From assembly GCA_003225055.1 (NCBI GenBank), contig QIAU01000155.1:2419-51857 (forward strand): a DNA stretch of 49,439 bases. The letters are read 5' to 3'. Below are positions 34,706 through 44,586 of this stretch, one piece after another. How positions within the stretch are numbered: the stretch's first letter is position 1; the number at the start of each line of letters is the position of its first letter. A program made the position numbers and the translations under genes. Below the pieces are notes generated by a model. The model saw only the letters and a list, made by a program, of their open reading frames with translations, was not told where the DNA came from and made no database searches. The stretch comes from Acidobacteriota bacterium. GTDB lineage: Bacteria; Acidobacteriota; Terriglobia; Terriglobales; Acidobacteriaceae.

Positions 34706-37132
34706 ATGAGTGGGCTAGCTCAGGATCTTTGCTACGTGCTGCGGCAGTTGCGCAAGTCTCCGGGCTTCACCATCACCGCCGTTGTGACGGTGGCAATGGC
34801 CATCGGCGCAAACGCCGTGGTTTTCGGTGTCCTAAACGGGCTGATCCTGCGCCCGCTGAATGTGCCTCAGGCCGAGAGCCTCTATTTAATCGAGCGCGCC
34901 AGCGATAAGGACACGAGCCAATCGTATCCCGATTATCTCGATCTGCGCGACCGCAACCACAGCTTTGACGGTCTGGCAGCTTATAGAATTACTCAGGTAG
35001 CGATGAATACGGGCGAGGGTCCATCCCTTATCTGGGGCATGGAGTCGAGCAGCAACTACTTTGACGGGTTGCGGATTCACCCGTACGTCGGCCGTTTCTT
35101 CAACACCTCCGATGATCATGGCCCGAACAGCGCTCCTTATATCGTCCTCAGTTACGCATATTGGCACAGCCACTTCCGCGATGACCGTGGCGTAGTGGGC
35201 CGTACGGTTCAGCTGAACAAGCATCCTTTTACCATCCTTGGCGTAGCGCCGCCTGAGTTTCGCGGGACTGTAGTGTTCGTCTCTCCTAACTTCTTTGTGC
35301 CGATGGTGAACCACGAGCAGGTGGACGGGGCAACTGACCTCAATGATCGCGCAAGCCGTTGGGTGTTCATGGTCGTAGGACACTTGAAGACGGGAGTCAC
35401 TCTGACAGAAGCAACCGCCGATCTGAACTCGATCGGCGCGTATCTGGACGAGACTTATCCCAAAGACGAACGGCAAGCCGGCTTTTCATTAGCGCGCCCA
35501 AACCTTTTGGGCGATCAGTTTGCCCCCGGGGTACAGGCATTCATTGCGGGATTGATGCTGCTGGCAGGGTTGATTCTGCTGGCGGCGTGCGCCAACTTGG
35601 GCAGCCTGTTCACCGCGCGCGCCGCTGACCGTTCCCGCGAAGTGGCACTGCGGCTCGCGCTCGGCTCGAGCCACAAACGCATCCTGCGTGCTCTATTTGC
35701 CGAAGCCGTGCTGATCTCGCTGGTCGGAGGCGCCATCGGACTATGGGCCAGCGTGGTGTGTTTGCGCTGGTTGAGCGAGTGGCAGCCATTCGGGAATTTC
35801 CCCGTGCATACGCCGGTGAACCCGGACGCAAGCGTTTATGGAGTAGCTTTGCTGCTGAGCTTAATCAGCGGGTTCCTGTTCGGAGCGGTACCTGTAAGGC
35901 AGGTACTTCGCACTGACCCGTATCAGGTCATCAAGGTGGGGTCAATCGCCGCGGTTGCGCGGCGCAGTACTGCTCGCGACGTATTGCTGGCGGTTCAAAT
36001 TGCGATCTGCGCCGTGCTGGTTACGTCTTCGCTGGTTGCTCTGCGTGGCTTGGTACACGCCATGCACAGCAATTTCGGTTTTGAACCGAAGAACTCCATG
36101 CTGGTAGACGCCGATCTGCCCATGGCAGGTTACAGCGGCGATCGAGTCCCCCCAATGCAAAAGCACATGCTCGATGCCATCGCGACCGTTCCTGGCGTAG
36201 ACTCTGTCGGATTAACCGATGCGCTGCTACTAAATGACCAGAACACCTCGAATATCTTTACCGATAGAACGACAGATCTGCGGCCATCGAGTGCCGCCGC
36301 TAACGTCTACACGTACCACATATCTCCCGAATACCTTCACGCCGAGGGCACTATGTTGCTGTCCGGCCGGGCTTTCACATGGCATGACCAGAAAGACTCG
36401 CCTCGCGTCGCGGTGGTGAACGCGGAGTTTGCGCGCAAAATCTTTGGTTCGGTGCAAAACGCGATCGGTGGTCATTACAAGCTGCCGGATGGAACGCGCA
36501 TACAAGTCGTGGGTATTTCGGAAAACGGAAAGTATGGGAAACTCACCGAAGAACCAAAGCCCGCGATGTTTCTCCCAATCCTGCAGTGGCCCTCCACCTC
36601 CGCATGGATGGTGGTGCGCTCCAGCCGCGATCCGCAGCAACTCGGCGCGGCCATACGGAGCACACTGCACCAACTCGATGCAGGGCTCCCGGTTGTGATT
36701 GAAACGCGGTTGGACGAAATAGCCGGCGCTCTGTTTCCTCCCCAGGTGGCGACGGTGGCGTTGGGCGTACTAGGCGCGATGGGCGGGATGCTGTCCATAA
36801 CTGGCATTTTCGGAATGGCGGCGCACTCGGTCAGCAAACGGCTGCGGGAGCTGGGAATTCGCGTTGCGCTGGGCGCCCAACGTAAGCAAGTGGTAAAGGC
36901 GGCCTTGGGACGGGCTTTCAAATTGCTCACCTTTGGTTCGGCGGCCGGATTGCTCCTCGGAATTCTGGCGAGCCGGGTGCTCGCTTTCATCGTGTATGAG
37001 GCAACTCCCCGAGATCCGCTGGTATTGGCTGGTGTTGTTGTAGCTATGGCGCTGCTGGGCCTATTGGGTACGTGGATTCCAGCGCGACACGCGCTGTCGA
37101 TTGATCCTATGATCTTGCTCCGCGAGGAGTGA
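34706..37132 (+). CDS. MacB/FtsX-like orphan permease (acidobacterial duplicated orphan permease)
   Basis: An intact 808-residue permease from ATG 34706 with GGAGG 7 nt upstream. It starts MSGLAQDLCYVLRQLRKSPG, the shared opening of the acidobacterial ADOP family, then TM1 (FTITAVVTVAMAIGANAVVF), a MacB-like periplasmic core domain, an FtsX three-helix block (about residues 275-405, with LFTARAADRSREVALRLALG), a second periplasmic domain and a second FtsX block (about 680-800; KRLRELGIRVALGAQRKQV). The doubled MacB/FtsX arrangement without an adjacent ATPase defines the orphan class. Export of peptides or lipoproteins, or a mechanotransmission role, is inferred from MacB; the substrate is unknown. 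Confidence 0.9.
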   Translation: MSGLAQDLCYVLRQLRKSPGFTITAVVTVAMAIGANAVVFGVLNGLILRPLNVPQAESLYLIERASDKDTSQSYPDYLDLRDRNHSFDGLAAYRITQVAMNTGEGPSLIWGMESSSNYFDGLRIHPYVGRFFNTSDDHGPNSAPYIVLSYAYWHSHFRDDRGVVGRTVQLNKHPFTILGVAPPEFRGTVVFVSPNFFVPMVNHEQVDGATDLNDRASRWVFMVVGHLKTGVTLTEATADLNSIGAYLDETYPKDERQAGFSLARPNLLGDQFAPGVQAFIAGLMLLAGLILLAACANLGSLFTARAADRSREVALRLALGSSHKRILRALFAEAVLISLVGGAIGLWASVVCLRWLSEWQPFGNFPVHTPVNPDASVYGVALLLSLISGFLFGAVPVRQVLRTDPYQVIKVGSIAAVARRSTARDVLLAVQIAICAVLVTSSLVALRGLVHAMHSNFGFEPKNSMLVDADLPMAGYSGDRVPPMQKHMLDAIATVPGVDSVGLTDALLLNDQNTSNIFTDRTTDLRPSSAAANVYTYHISPEYLHAEGTMLLSGRAFTWHDQKDSPRVAVVNAEFARKIFGSVQNAIGGHYKLPDGTRIQVVGISENGKYGKLTEEPKPAMFLPILQWPSTSAWMVVRSSRDPQQLGAAIRSTLHQLDAGLPVVIETRLDEIAGALFPPQVATVALGVLGAMGGMLSITGIFGMAAHSVSKRLRELGIRVALGAQRKQVVKAALGRAFKLLTFGSAAGLLLGILASRVLAFIVYEATPRDPLVLAGVVVAMALLGLLGTWIPARHALSIDPMILLREE

Positions 37133-37366
37133 ACTGCCCAGGCACAGGACGAAATAGGTTCTTAGCTGCGAAGACGAAGGCGTCGCATCTATAACTACGT
37201 CCACTGTCATTTTCCACTGAAGTCCGTTCCTGCCAACGACTATAGCAGCCCTTTGCATTCCCGAGTTCTGGACGGTTGGGCGGCCACACGGAAGAGATCG
37301 AAACGAGACTCCACGGATTAGTAATGAAAGTCAGCCAGTATGTACCATCACCCGCAACGCCGATCA
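37133..37366. other. Interval between convergent genes
   Basis: About 230 nt; no gene or terminator with T-run recognised. Confidence 0.4.
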
Positions 37367-38319
37367 TTAGTGCACATCCGGCTCCAGACCGATGTGATCG
37401 TTCACGGCGTTCCGGAACCGCTGCTTGCACCCGAGGTATCGCTCGGTCGTCTGAATTGAAACGTGACCTAGCCTTAGCCTAGCCGGAACTGAATTTGCTC
37501 CAGCTCGCCTCCTGCCTGATGGCACAGCCGTGCACAGGTCCGTCGCAAGTCGTGCGGTGCGACTGTTGGGGGACCGCAGCTTTTGGCGTTCACCTTCACC
37601 ATTGCCCAGATCACCTTAGGCGTAAAGCCGTGACCCCAAATTCTGACTGCCTTGTTGATCGATCGCAGCAACGGACCTGCGATGATGCCATCACCAAGGG
37701 TCCAGCTGTCGAGCACCTCCTTAACCCATTCCGGAACGGGGATCGTCCGGATGTGGCCACTTTTTCCTCTCAGGTCTGCGATGACCCAATGGCCTTCCCG
37801 AAGCTGGAGATTCTCTAACCGCAAGGTTGTAACCTCAGCCCTCCGGAGGCCGCAGCCGATGAGAAGCGAGAGCAAAGCGCGATTTCGCAACTGGGAGGGT
37901 GTCAGCGTTTTCAGTGCCGAGTAACTTCTTGCCTTCCTCTGCCGTCAGCCAATTCCCGACACGCACTCCCAGCTGCCGGACGCCTTTCACACGCCGAATG
38001 CCTGCCGCGAGATCCGGGCTAAGAAGTCCGCAATCGGACGCTTCATACGCCAGCCGGAGTATCGCCGCCAATCTCAGGTTAATCGTCGACGGGGCGTATG
38101 GGGGCTGTTCGAGTGCGATCCGGTACTGTGTGACCACGGTCTTGTTAAACGCGAGGCGAGACTCCGAGCATTGCCAGTCGATGATTCACGAATGGCATGG
38201 TCGTACGAGCGCTTTGAACTCGCCAACGGGAGGCTGTTCAGGACGGCAGACTTCGATTGTTCGAGATCCGGTAGCTTAAGCATCGTCTTCGGGACTCGTT
38301 TGCGTTTGCTTTTCGCCAT
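37367..38319 (-). pseudogene. Tyrosine recombinase/integrase, multiply frameshifted
   Basis: Three minus-strand frames joined in order form one integrase: MAKSKRKRVPKTMLKLPDLE (ATG 38319, GGAGG upstream) to SYDHAIRE; then VTQYRIALEQPPYAPSTINL, LRLAYEASDCGLLSPDLAAG (SAM-like core-binding domain); then LLSLLIGCGLRRAEVTTLRL with the first catalytic Arg, RGKSGHIRTIPVP with Lys, and APHDLRRTCARLCHQ with H-x-x-R. Just before the final motif GHVSIQTTERYLG (Tyr codon at 37436-37438) an insertion with three GGCTA repeats (37469-37484) disrupts the frame and adds a stop. All catalytic residues survive but in different frames: a dead integrase of the XerC/D-like phage-integrase family. No att site is recognised next to it. 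Confidence 0.85.
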
Positions 38320-38540
38320 TGGGAGCAGCCTCCAGTGCCGCGGCGAAAAACGTGATCCTGTCCTCGATTCTCTGACCAGCAGGGCGTTGTCGGTACTAAT
38401 CCGACGGATGAACCGATAACTTGCGGCTGGCCTGTCACTCGGGCACAACCGGAAACCGCGCTGCCGCGTTGTGTTTGTCGCTGTAGTACAGGTGACGGAT
38501 GTAACTTGCTGCACTCGATCTGTGTAGTCACACTTGGCAC

Positions 38541-39515
38541 ATGATTAGCGGGGACCAATCGTTTATGACCGCCGCAGCGACTTCGACTTCGCGACGCAAG
38601 GTGGTGCTTGCCGCCGTGTTGCTAATTTCGCTCGCAGTCGCGAAGCGTTCAGGAGCGCTGGAACAAGTGTGGGGCCTGCTCACCGGACACAACATCCCTG
38701 TTTCCGGTGCGCCGGTTGCGGCGACTCATGGCAAACTCTCTGAGCATAACTTGGAATGGCTCAAGACGCAGCAGCCGCAGCAACAGGCCGAATTCCTGCT
38801 GGGTGCGGCAATCAATCACGACGAGGGCGCCACAAATGCGATCGCGGCGCTAGTCGATGGCTGGCATGGCCAGTTACGGCGCACGAAAAAGTGGCAAGAC
38901 CTGGAAATGACGGCGCTGTACTCGAACGACCTGCGGGTGCGGGCTGCGGCCATCGAGGTCAACTTGGCCGTCAATAATTTGGATAAGACGGACGAGCAGG
39001 TCTCGCGCCTGATCGAGGGTGCCGAGCAGATTCCGACCAACCGTCCGTGGATGGCGTGGGAACTGGGAATGCTGGCGAACCGGGGAGTGCAGCCGCAGCG
39101 CATCCATAATTTACTCGTGAGCTGGCTCCACGACAGCGACCAGCAAACACGTTACTGGGCGGTTGAAGGGCTGGCGCACATGGGCACAGACCAGACGATC
39201 AATGACTTTCTTGCCGTATTCCGCGACGAGGTTTCCGCAGATGTGCGCGAGCGCGCGGGCTGCTCGCTCGCCAAATCAGGAATGTTGACGCGTGAGCAGC
39301 GCATGAAGGCCGTCCCCGGATTGCTCGACTTGGCCGAAGATTCCGCACTTAATGCCACCACCCGCGGCTGGGTATACCAAGCGTTACGCGAGATCAGCGA
39401 CCAAAGCATTCCTAACGATCCGGGCGCATGGCGCGATTGGTACGCCGCACACGGCTCCGAGCGCGCAGCGCGATTCCACCAAGGTGATCAGCAGCAGGTG
39501 CTGGGAAACAACTGA
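38541..39515 (+). CDS. HEAT-repeat-like protein with N-terminal membrane anchor
   Basis: A 324-residue protein (or 316 from ATG 38565). Residues about 19-34 (RRKVVLAAVLLISLAVA) form an anchor or uncleaved signal. The remainder is alpha-helical with HEAT-type repeats: LVSWLHDSDQQTRYWAVEGL followed by AHMGTDQTINDFLAVFRDEV and ADVRERAGCSLAKSGMLTRE are two successive units. It ends NDPGAWRDWYAAHGSE. HEAT solenoids mediate protein contacts; the partner is unknown. It is upstream of a small membrane protein but separated by 214 nt. Confidence 0.7.
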   Translation: MISGDQSFMTAAATSTSRRKVVLAAVLLISLAVAKRSGALEQVWGLLTGHNIPVSGAPVAATHGKLSEHNLEWLKTQQPQQQAEFLLGAAINHDEGATNAIAALVDGWHGQLRRTKKWQDLEMTALYSNDLRVRAAAIEVNLAVNNLDKTDEQVSRLIEGAEQIPTNRPWMAWELGMLANRGVQPQRIHNLLVSWLHDSDQQTRYWAVEGLAHMGTDQTINDFLAVFRDEVSADVRERAGCSLAKSGMLTREQRMKAVPGLLDLAEDSALNATTRGWVYQALREISDQSIPNDPGAWRDWYAAHGSERAARFHQGDQQQVLGNN

Positions 39516-39729
39516 GCAACCGAGTTAGACTGACGTAACTCGCGCGCCATCCAGGCCACGGCGTCTGCCTCCTCAACCCACACGCGAAACCAGCCCACCT
39601 TCCGCTTTGCTAAGCGCTGACAGCGAGGCTCTGGCCAAAAGAAGTGAGGAGGGTCTTAACAACTGGCTTGGATTCATCGCTAATTGCTACAATCGCGGAT
39701 CGTTCTACATGCGGCACGGGAGTAGGGAA

Positions 39730-40107
39730 ATGAGTAGCACAAGAATCCACTGGGCACGAATTTTGCTCGGCGGGCTGCTCGCGGAAGTAGCTCTCATTCT
39801 CGCGATTGTTCCTCTCGGCTTGCGTCTTGGCGACAATTTCCTACATTACACTGCTCCGCCCGGGTCCTTCGTCATGTGCTTCCTGGGAGCGCTTTGGGTG
39901 TGTCGGCGGATCGAATCCCATTTCATTCTGCATGGGATGTTGGTGGGAGTGGTCGCGGCGCTGATCTACGTTGCCTTGTCGCGCGCGCAGCCTGAACCTT
40001 TCGCATACATTGTGGCCCACGCGCTGAAACTCGTGGGTGGTGCATGCGGCGGCTTCGTCGCCCAACGGCGTCGATCACCGTCTCCAGCGCAACCCGTTCA
40101 CGATTGA
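39730..40107 (+). CDS. Small four-helix membrane protein
   Basis: A 125-residue protein from ATG 39730 with GGAG 7-10 nt upstream. Four hydrophobic segments (WARILLGGLLAEVALILAIV; FVMCFLGALWVC; HGMLVGVVAALIYVAL; AHALKLVGGACGGFVA) and a basic, Pro-rich tail. A TACAAT at 39688-39693 may be its -10. The family is not recognised. Inner-membrane location is expected. Confidence 0.6.
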   Translation: MSSTRIHWARILLGGLLAEVALILAIVPLGLRLGDNFLHYTAPPGSFVMCFLGALWVCRRIESHFILHGMLVGVVAALIYVALSRAQPEPFAYIVAHALKLVGGACGGFVAQRRRSPSPAQPVHD

Positions 40108-40376
40108 TTCACTGCCTCACACAGTTCCGGCTCGCGGTTTACGAGAATTCACCTTCCGCCGGCTTGCGCAGCTTCGGCGTGACGCAAGGCTTCGGTAGCA
40201 GCTGTTTTTGGCGTTTGGGATGAAGGGAAAGCGCCGTTAAGAACTGCCGCAGTTCAGCTTCGCCTGATTGGAGCTAAGAATGGACCGTTTTTGGCGTTTT
40301 GCATGGCGATGCATGGCGCGGTGGGATGCACTTTCCGCCGAAGAATCTGCTACCATGACCGTTGGGTGAGGTGGCC

Positions 40377-40649
40377 ATGCCCCAATACGTGATCGAGCGG
40401 GAAATCCCAGGCGCAGGTAATTTATCAGATGCGGAACTGCAGGCAGTCGCCAGAAAGTCGGTAGGCGTGCTGAAGGATATGGGGCCGGAAATCAAATGGC
40501 TTCACTCCTACGTCACCGGCGATAAAGTTTATTGTGTGTACCTGGCGCCAGACGAGGAAACGATTCGCGAACACGCACGCCGCGGAGGTTTTCCGGCGAA
40601 TCGCATCTCGGCAGTGCGGCGGCTGATCGATCCCAGCACCGCAAATTGA
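40377..40649 (+). CDS. DUF4242 (SCO4226-like) protein
   Basis: A 90-residue protein starting MPQYVIEREIPGAGNLSDAE, followed by IKWLHSYVTGDKVYCVYLAP and EEDETIREHARRGGFP-like C-terminal residues (here DEETIREHARRGGFPANRIS). This is the compact ferredoxin-like fold of DUF4242, whose SCO4226 member binds nickel; the key HSYV and CVYLAP strands are present. GGTGAG precedes the ATG by 6 nt. TACCAT (40351-40356) could be its -10. It converges with the kinase gene (stops 1 nt apart). Function unknown; metal or small-ligand binding is likely. Confidence 0.8.
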   Translation: MPQYVIEREIPGAGNLSDAELQAVARKSVGVLKDMGPEIKWLHSYVTGDKVYCVYLAPDEETIREHARRGGFPANRISAVRRLIDPSTAN

Positions 40650-40650
40650 C

Positions 40651-43600
40651 TTAAGCAGAGTTTCGAGTCCGAAGGCCTGATTCCGCGTCGCAGTTAAGCG
40701 CCTCATGGACGGCCTGCTCGACCGGCATCGCCCAACCTTCCATCCACGCCGTCAGACCTGCAGCATTGCCGAGCGTTCGGCGCGCAAATTCCAGGGCCTT
40801 CTCAAGCCTGGGTTGCTCGGCGGGCGTGAGCGGAGCGCCCAATCGTTGGCGAAGCGCGGCGGCGGCTCCTGCCAAATGCAGCGATTGTTCGGCGTTCGAT
40901 TGTGCTGCGGCGCTTACGGCGAGACATTCGAGCGCCCTTGCGATGCCGCGTTTGTGACCCAACTGTTGGAACACCTTGATGCTTTCGCCGTACAGACGAC
41001 GCGCCTCGGCGTTGTTACCCTGATCGCAGCTTAGACTTGCCAAATCGGCAAGGCTGCTCGCAATTCCCCAGCTATCGCGCAGTTGGCGAAACTCCGACAG
41101 GCTCTGTTCACAAAATGAACGGGCGGCAACGAAATCCGCTTTTTCCCGAGCGACGTCGCCCTGGTAGTTCAACGTCCAAGCGACACCGGCGCCATCTCCG
41201 ACCCGTCGGAACATGGTCAGACACTCATCGTAAAGCGAGGATGCGCGCTCATATTCGCCCTGCAACTTCATCATGCTGGCGAGATTGCTGAGGGCTCGGG
41301 CGATATCAGCGGAATCGCCAAGGTCCTTCCATATTGCGACACATCGCTCGAAGAGCGAGGATGCGGCGGCGATTTCGCCACGATCGCGAGTGATGACGGC
41401 CAACGCGTTCAGTGCGACGGCGACGCCGCGATTATCGTTTAGCTCGCGATAAGTCTCGAGACTGTCTTCGAACATCTTCTGCGCAGAGCTGTAAGCGCCC
41501 TGCTCGCTCGCCAGAACTGCCGCAGCGAACAGCAGGCGCGCCCGAAGCTTCGGACGTGCCAAGGCTCCTTCCAACGCCAAGATCCTGGCGATCGCGTCAC
41601 GGCCCTCCGTGAGATGCTCCAGTGTTTCCCAGAAGGGGAACAGGGCGGCGCCGATGCGGAGTCCCCAGTCGGTATCCCCAGTTTTGATCAGATAATCAAT
41701 CGCCAAGCGGAAGTTCTCGTGCTCGACCTCAAAACGGTCGAGCCATTCGGGGTGAGCGGCTATGTCCTCGGCACCTTCTTCGGCAAGCACGAGGTAATAA
41801 GCGGCATGGGCCCGGCGAGTCGCAGATTCATCGTCGCTCTCAGCGAGGCGTTCAAGAGCGTACTCCCGGATGGTGGAGAGCATAAAGAAGCGCGCTTCTT
41901 TATCGACCTGCTCCACCTGCTGCACCAAGCTCTTGTCCACCATGGAAGCCATGCCGTCGAGCACGTCGAGGCCCAGATCGCCTTTGGTATCGCACACGGC
42001 TTCCACGCTTTCCAGCGTGCAGCCGCCGGTAAATACGGAAAGCCTGCGAAAGAGAGTTTGTTCAGCGCCATTGAGGAGGCCGTGACTCCAGTCCACGGTG
42101 TTGCGAAGCGTTTGTTGCCGAGTTGGCAAATCGCGGGCGCCGCCGGTCAACAGGTTCAAGCGGCTTTCGAGGCGTGTCAGCATGGCGGACGGCGAAAGCA
42201 GCTTGATGCGCGCCGCGGCAAGTTCGATGGCCAGAGGGAGGCCGTCAAGGCGAGAGCAGATGGCCGCCACCGCGGGTGCGTTTTCCTTCGTCAGTGCGAA
42301 TTGGTGCTTCACAGCCTGCGCACGTTCCACAAAGAGCGCGATCGCTGGAAGACGGGAAAGCACTTCCAGAGGCGGCATGGACTTGGGGTCGGGCAGCGCG
42401 AGCGGGGGCACGGGAAATTCATGTTCGCCGTAGACATGAAGCGGCGCTTGGCTCGTGACCACGACCCTGAGTTTGGGGCCGGTAGTAAGCATTTCCGCCA
42501 CGACCGGCGCGGCGGAGACGAGGTGCTCGAAGTTGTCGAGCAAGAGGAGCATCGGCTGGCTCAGGCCGCCCACGTACTCTATCAAGCTTTCCTGCAGCGA
42601 CGTATTTCCGGTTTCGCGCACGCCCACTGCTTGCGCGATCGTGGAAGCGATCAAGCCTCGTTCGCCAATCGCTGATAGAGCAACAAAGCAAACACCGCCC
42701 GGAAACTGGTCGGCGATTTCGCCTGCCACCTGCAAGACGAGCCGCGTCTTCCCGATGCCGCCCGGACCCGTGAGGGTCACCAGCTGCACGTCCGCGCGGC
42801 TCAAGAGCTGACGGAGAGCAGCCGCTTCGTGTTCCCGTCCAATAAATGCAGTGCGCTGCACCGGCAGGTTGTTGGGGCGAGGTTCGGATTCCCGGGCAGG
42901 CGCATCGGCGAGGCGGTCGCGCACCGCGGCGAGGTCGCGAGCTAAATCCCGGGTGGAGGCGTAGCGCTGCTTCGGGTCCTTGGCGAGGCAGCGCTCCACG
43001 ATCCAAATGAAAGGAGCGGGCGCCTGAAGCATTCTGGCACCGAGGCGCTCGGGCTCATCGCGAAGGATTGCGGCCGTCGTTTCCGCATGCGTCTTTTTTT
43101 GGAAGGCGGGAAACCCGGTGACCATTTCGTAGAGCACCGATCCGAAGGAAAACTGGTCAGAACGAAAATCGACTTCGCCGCCGGTCGCTTGCTCCGGCGA
43201 AGTGTAGCCGACGGTGCCCATCACCGTTCCAAGCTTGGTGATGCCGGTAGCCGCATCCGAACTCCGGGCGTGGTCGAGTTTAAGAAGTTTCGCCAGACCG
43301 AAATCCAGTACCTTGGCCGTACCGTCGTGAGAAACCATCAGGTTCTCCGGCTTCAAATCGCGATGAATGATGCCAATCTCGTGCGCTTTGGCGAGACCGT
43401 CGGCAATCTGCGCCGCGATTGCAACAGACTTGCGAAATGGAATAGGGCCAGAGGCGAGCAGCGCACGCACCGTTTCTCCATCCACCAGTTCCATCGCGAT
43501 ATAGAGCGTGCCGTTCACCTGCCCGAGTTCATAAATCGTCACGGTGTTCGGGTGATTAAGCGCGCAGGCAGAACGGGCCTCCTGCTCGAAGCGCGATAAG

Positions 43601-43791
43601 GCTTCCGGTTGAGAACAGCCGCCCACCGAAAGGGTCTTGATTGCGACCTCACGGTCGAGGCGGGTGTCCTTAGCGCGATAGACGACACCCATGCCCCCGG
43701 CACCCAGCCGCTGAAGAATCTCGTAATTGCCGAAGCGCGTACCCGGCGACAGGGTAGATGCCACTGAACCAGACGTGGGAGGTGGGTTCAT
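40651..43791 (-). CDS. Ser/Thr protein kinase - STAND ATPase - TPR regulatory protein
   Basis: An intact 1046-residue protein (start ATG 43791, AAGG 3 nt before it; ATG 43818 is possible). Residues about 22-290 are a Hanks-type kinase: G-loop LGAGGMG, K52 in VAIK, catalytic HRDLKPEN (143-150), DFG (163-165), and GYTSPEQ of the activation segment. Residues about 312-560 are a STAND/AAA-like ATPase with P-loop GPGGIGKT (342-349) and LLLLDNFEHL as Walker B. From about 700 to 1010 TPR units follow (AVALNALAVITRDRGEIAAA, DIARALSNLASMMKLQGEYE). The absence of a TM segment indicates a cytosolic signal protein, typical of Acidobacteriota. It is divergent from the OsmC gene. Confidence 0.9.
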   Translation of the reverse strand: MNPPPTSGSVASTLSPGTRFGNYEILQRLGAGGMGVVYRAKDTRLDREVAIKTLSVGGCSQPEALSRFEQEARSACALNHPNTVTIYELGQVNGTLYIAMELVDGETVRALLASGPIPFRKSVAIAAQIADGLAKAHEIGIIHRDLKPENLMVSHDGTAKVLDFGLAKLLKLDHARSSDAATGITKLGTVMGTVGYTSPEQATGGEVDFRSDQFSFGSVLYEMVTGFPAFQKKTHAETTAAILRDEPERLGARMLQAPAPFIWIVERCLAKDPKQRYASTRDLARDLAAVRDRLADAPARESEPRPNNLPVQRTAFIGREHEAAALRQLLSRADVQLVTLTGPGGIGKTRLVLQVAGEIADQFPGGVCFVALSAIGERGLIASTIAQAVGVRETGNTSLQESLIEYVGGLSQPMLLLLDNFEHLVSAAPVVAEMLTTGPKLRVVVTSQAPLHVYGEHEFPVPPLALPDPKSMPPLEVLSRLPAIALFVERAQAVKHQFALTKENAPAVAAICSRLDGLPLAIELAAARIKLLSPSAMLTRLESRLNLLTGGARDLPTRQQTLRNTVDWSHGLLNGAEQTLFRRLSVFTGGCTLESVEAVCDTKGDLGLDVLDGMASMVDKSLVQQVEQVDKEARFFMLSTIREYALERLAESDDESATRRAHAAYYLVLAEEGAEDIAAHPEWLDRFEVEHENFRLAIDYLIKTGDTDWGLRIGAALFPFWETLEHLTEGRDAIARILALEGALARPKLRARLLFAAAVLASEQGAYSSAQKMFEDSLETYRELNDNRGVAVALNALAVITRDRGEIAAASSLFERCVAIWKDLGDSADIARALSNLASMMKLQGEYERASSLYDECLTMFRRVGDGAGVAWTLNYQGDVAREKADFVAARSFCEQSLSEFRQLRDSWGIASSLADLASLSCDQGNNAEARRLYGESIKVFQQLGHKRGIARALECLAVSAAAQSNAEQSLHLAGAAAALRQRLGAPLTPAEQPRLEKALEFARRTLGNAAGLTAWMEGWAMPVEQAVHEALNCDAESGLRTRNSA

Positions 43792-43907
43792 GGACCTTGC
43801 TGGCGCAGCTCTCGGCATCCCGAAGCAGACTGCTCGCGGCTGCGCAATTACAGTTGAATTTTAGGTCGCTGCCACGACAGCCCCCAAGGCAGCACCCCTG
43901 CTGCGCT

Positions 43908-43913
43908 TATAAT
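43908..43913 (+). promoter_or_regulatory. -10 element (TATAAT) of the OsmC gene
   Basis: Consensus TATAAT 24 nt upstream of the ATG at 43938; the leader contains the ribosome-binding site AGAGGGGA. It lies in the 146-nt region divergent to the kinase gene. Confidence 0.55.
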
Positions 43914-43937
43914 ATCCCAGATTTCAGAGGGGATTTT

Positions 43938-44438
43938 ATGGATATTCGATCGTTGCAGCGACCACTGAAAGATCTGTACAGGCAAGACCCGGCCAGTTCC
44001 CGAATCACGCTGACAGCGCACGGCACTCAGACTGACGCACCGATCGCTTGTTCTGTGGACTTGGGGCGGGAGATCTACAAGGCGCAAGCGCACAAAGGAG
44101 TCGGTGGCGCGGGTACCGGAGCCTGCTCCGGAGACCTACTGTTAGGTGCGTTAGCCGCCTGCGCGCAGATCACTTGCCAAATGGTAGCCGCTGCCATGGG
44201 AATACCCACAGCGGGCATAGATGTCACGGTCGAGGGCGATCTCGATCTGCAAGGAACGCTGGGAACATCGAAAGAGGCGCCCGTCGGATTTCAGAGCATC
44301 AGAGTCATTTTCGACGTCCGCGCCCCGCATGCAACTGTGGAGCAGTTAAGCGCATTACAGGCGAAAACGGAACAATATTGCGTGGTGATGCAAACGTTGC
44401 AGCATCCCCCGAGGATTGAGAGCAAATGGAAGCAGTAG
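43938..44438 (+). CDS. OsmC-family peroxide/thiol-reactive protein
   Basis: A 166-residue protein from ATG 43938 with AGAGGGGA 5-6 nt upstream. It has an OsmC/Ohr-fold with a helix carrying C75 and C80 (GALAACAQITCQMVAAAMGI) and C148 (AKTEQYCVVMQTL), the usual place of the second reactive Cys. Which of C75 or C80 is the peroxidatic one is not decidable by eye. Members reduce organic or inorganic peroxides using the two thiols; OsmC and YhfA-like subgroups exist and this looks YhfA/OsmC-like because the CPV of Ohr is replaced by CVV. Cytoplasmic. Confidence 0.85.
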   Translation: MDIRSLQRPLKDLYRQDPASSRITLTAHGTQTDAPIACSVDLGREIYKAQAHKGVGGAGTGACSGDLLLGALAACAQITCQMVAAAMGIPTAGIDVTVEGDLDLQGTLGTSKEAPVGFQSIRVIFDVRAPHATVEQLSALQAKTEQYCVVMQTLQHPPRIESKWKQ

Positions 44439-44586
44439 GGATGGTCAAAGGTTCAGAGTGGATTCCCGGCTTTGATCAGTGTTCTCCGGTACTCCTTAGG
44501 ACTAATTATAGCGGACCCCCGCCAAAATTCCTGACAAGAAGATTCCTGACGAACCAGGTCACTTGTAGTTTGATCTCGGACCTCTT

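Noticed and set aside
41614-42675. 353-codon plus-strand ORF
   Set aside because: It lies fully antisense to the intact kinase-ATPase-TPR gene; translation is low-complexity and shows no domain or ribosome-binding site.
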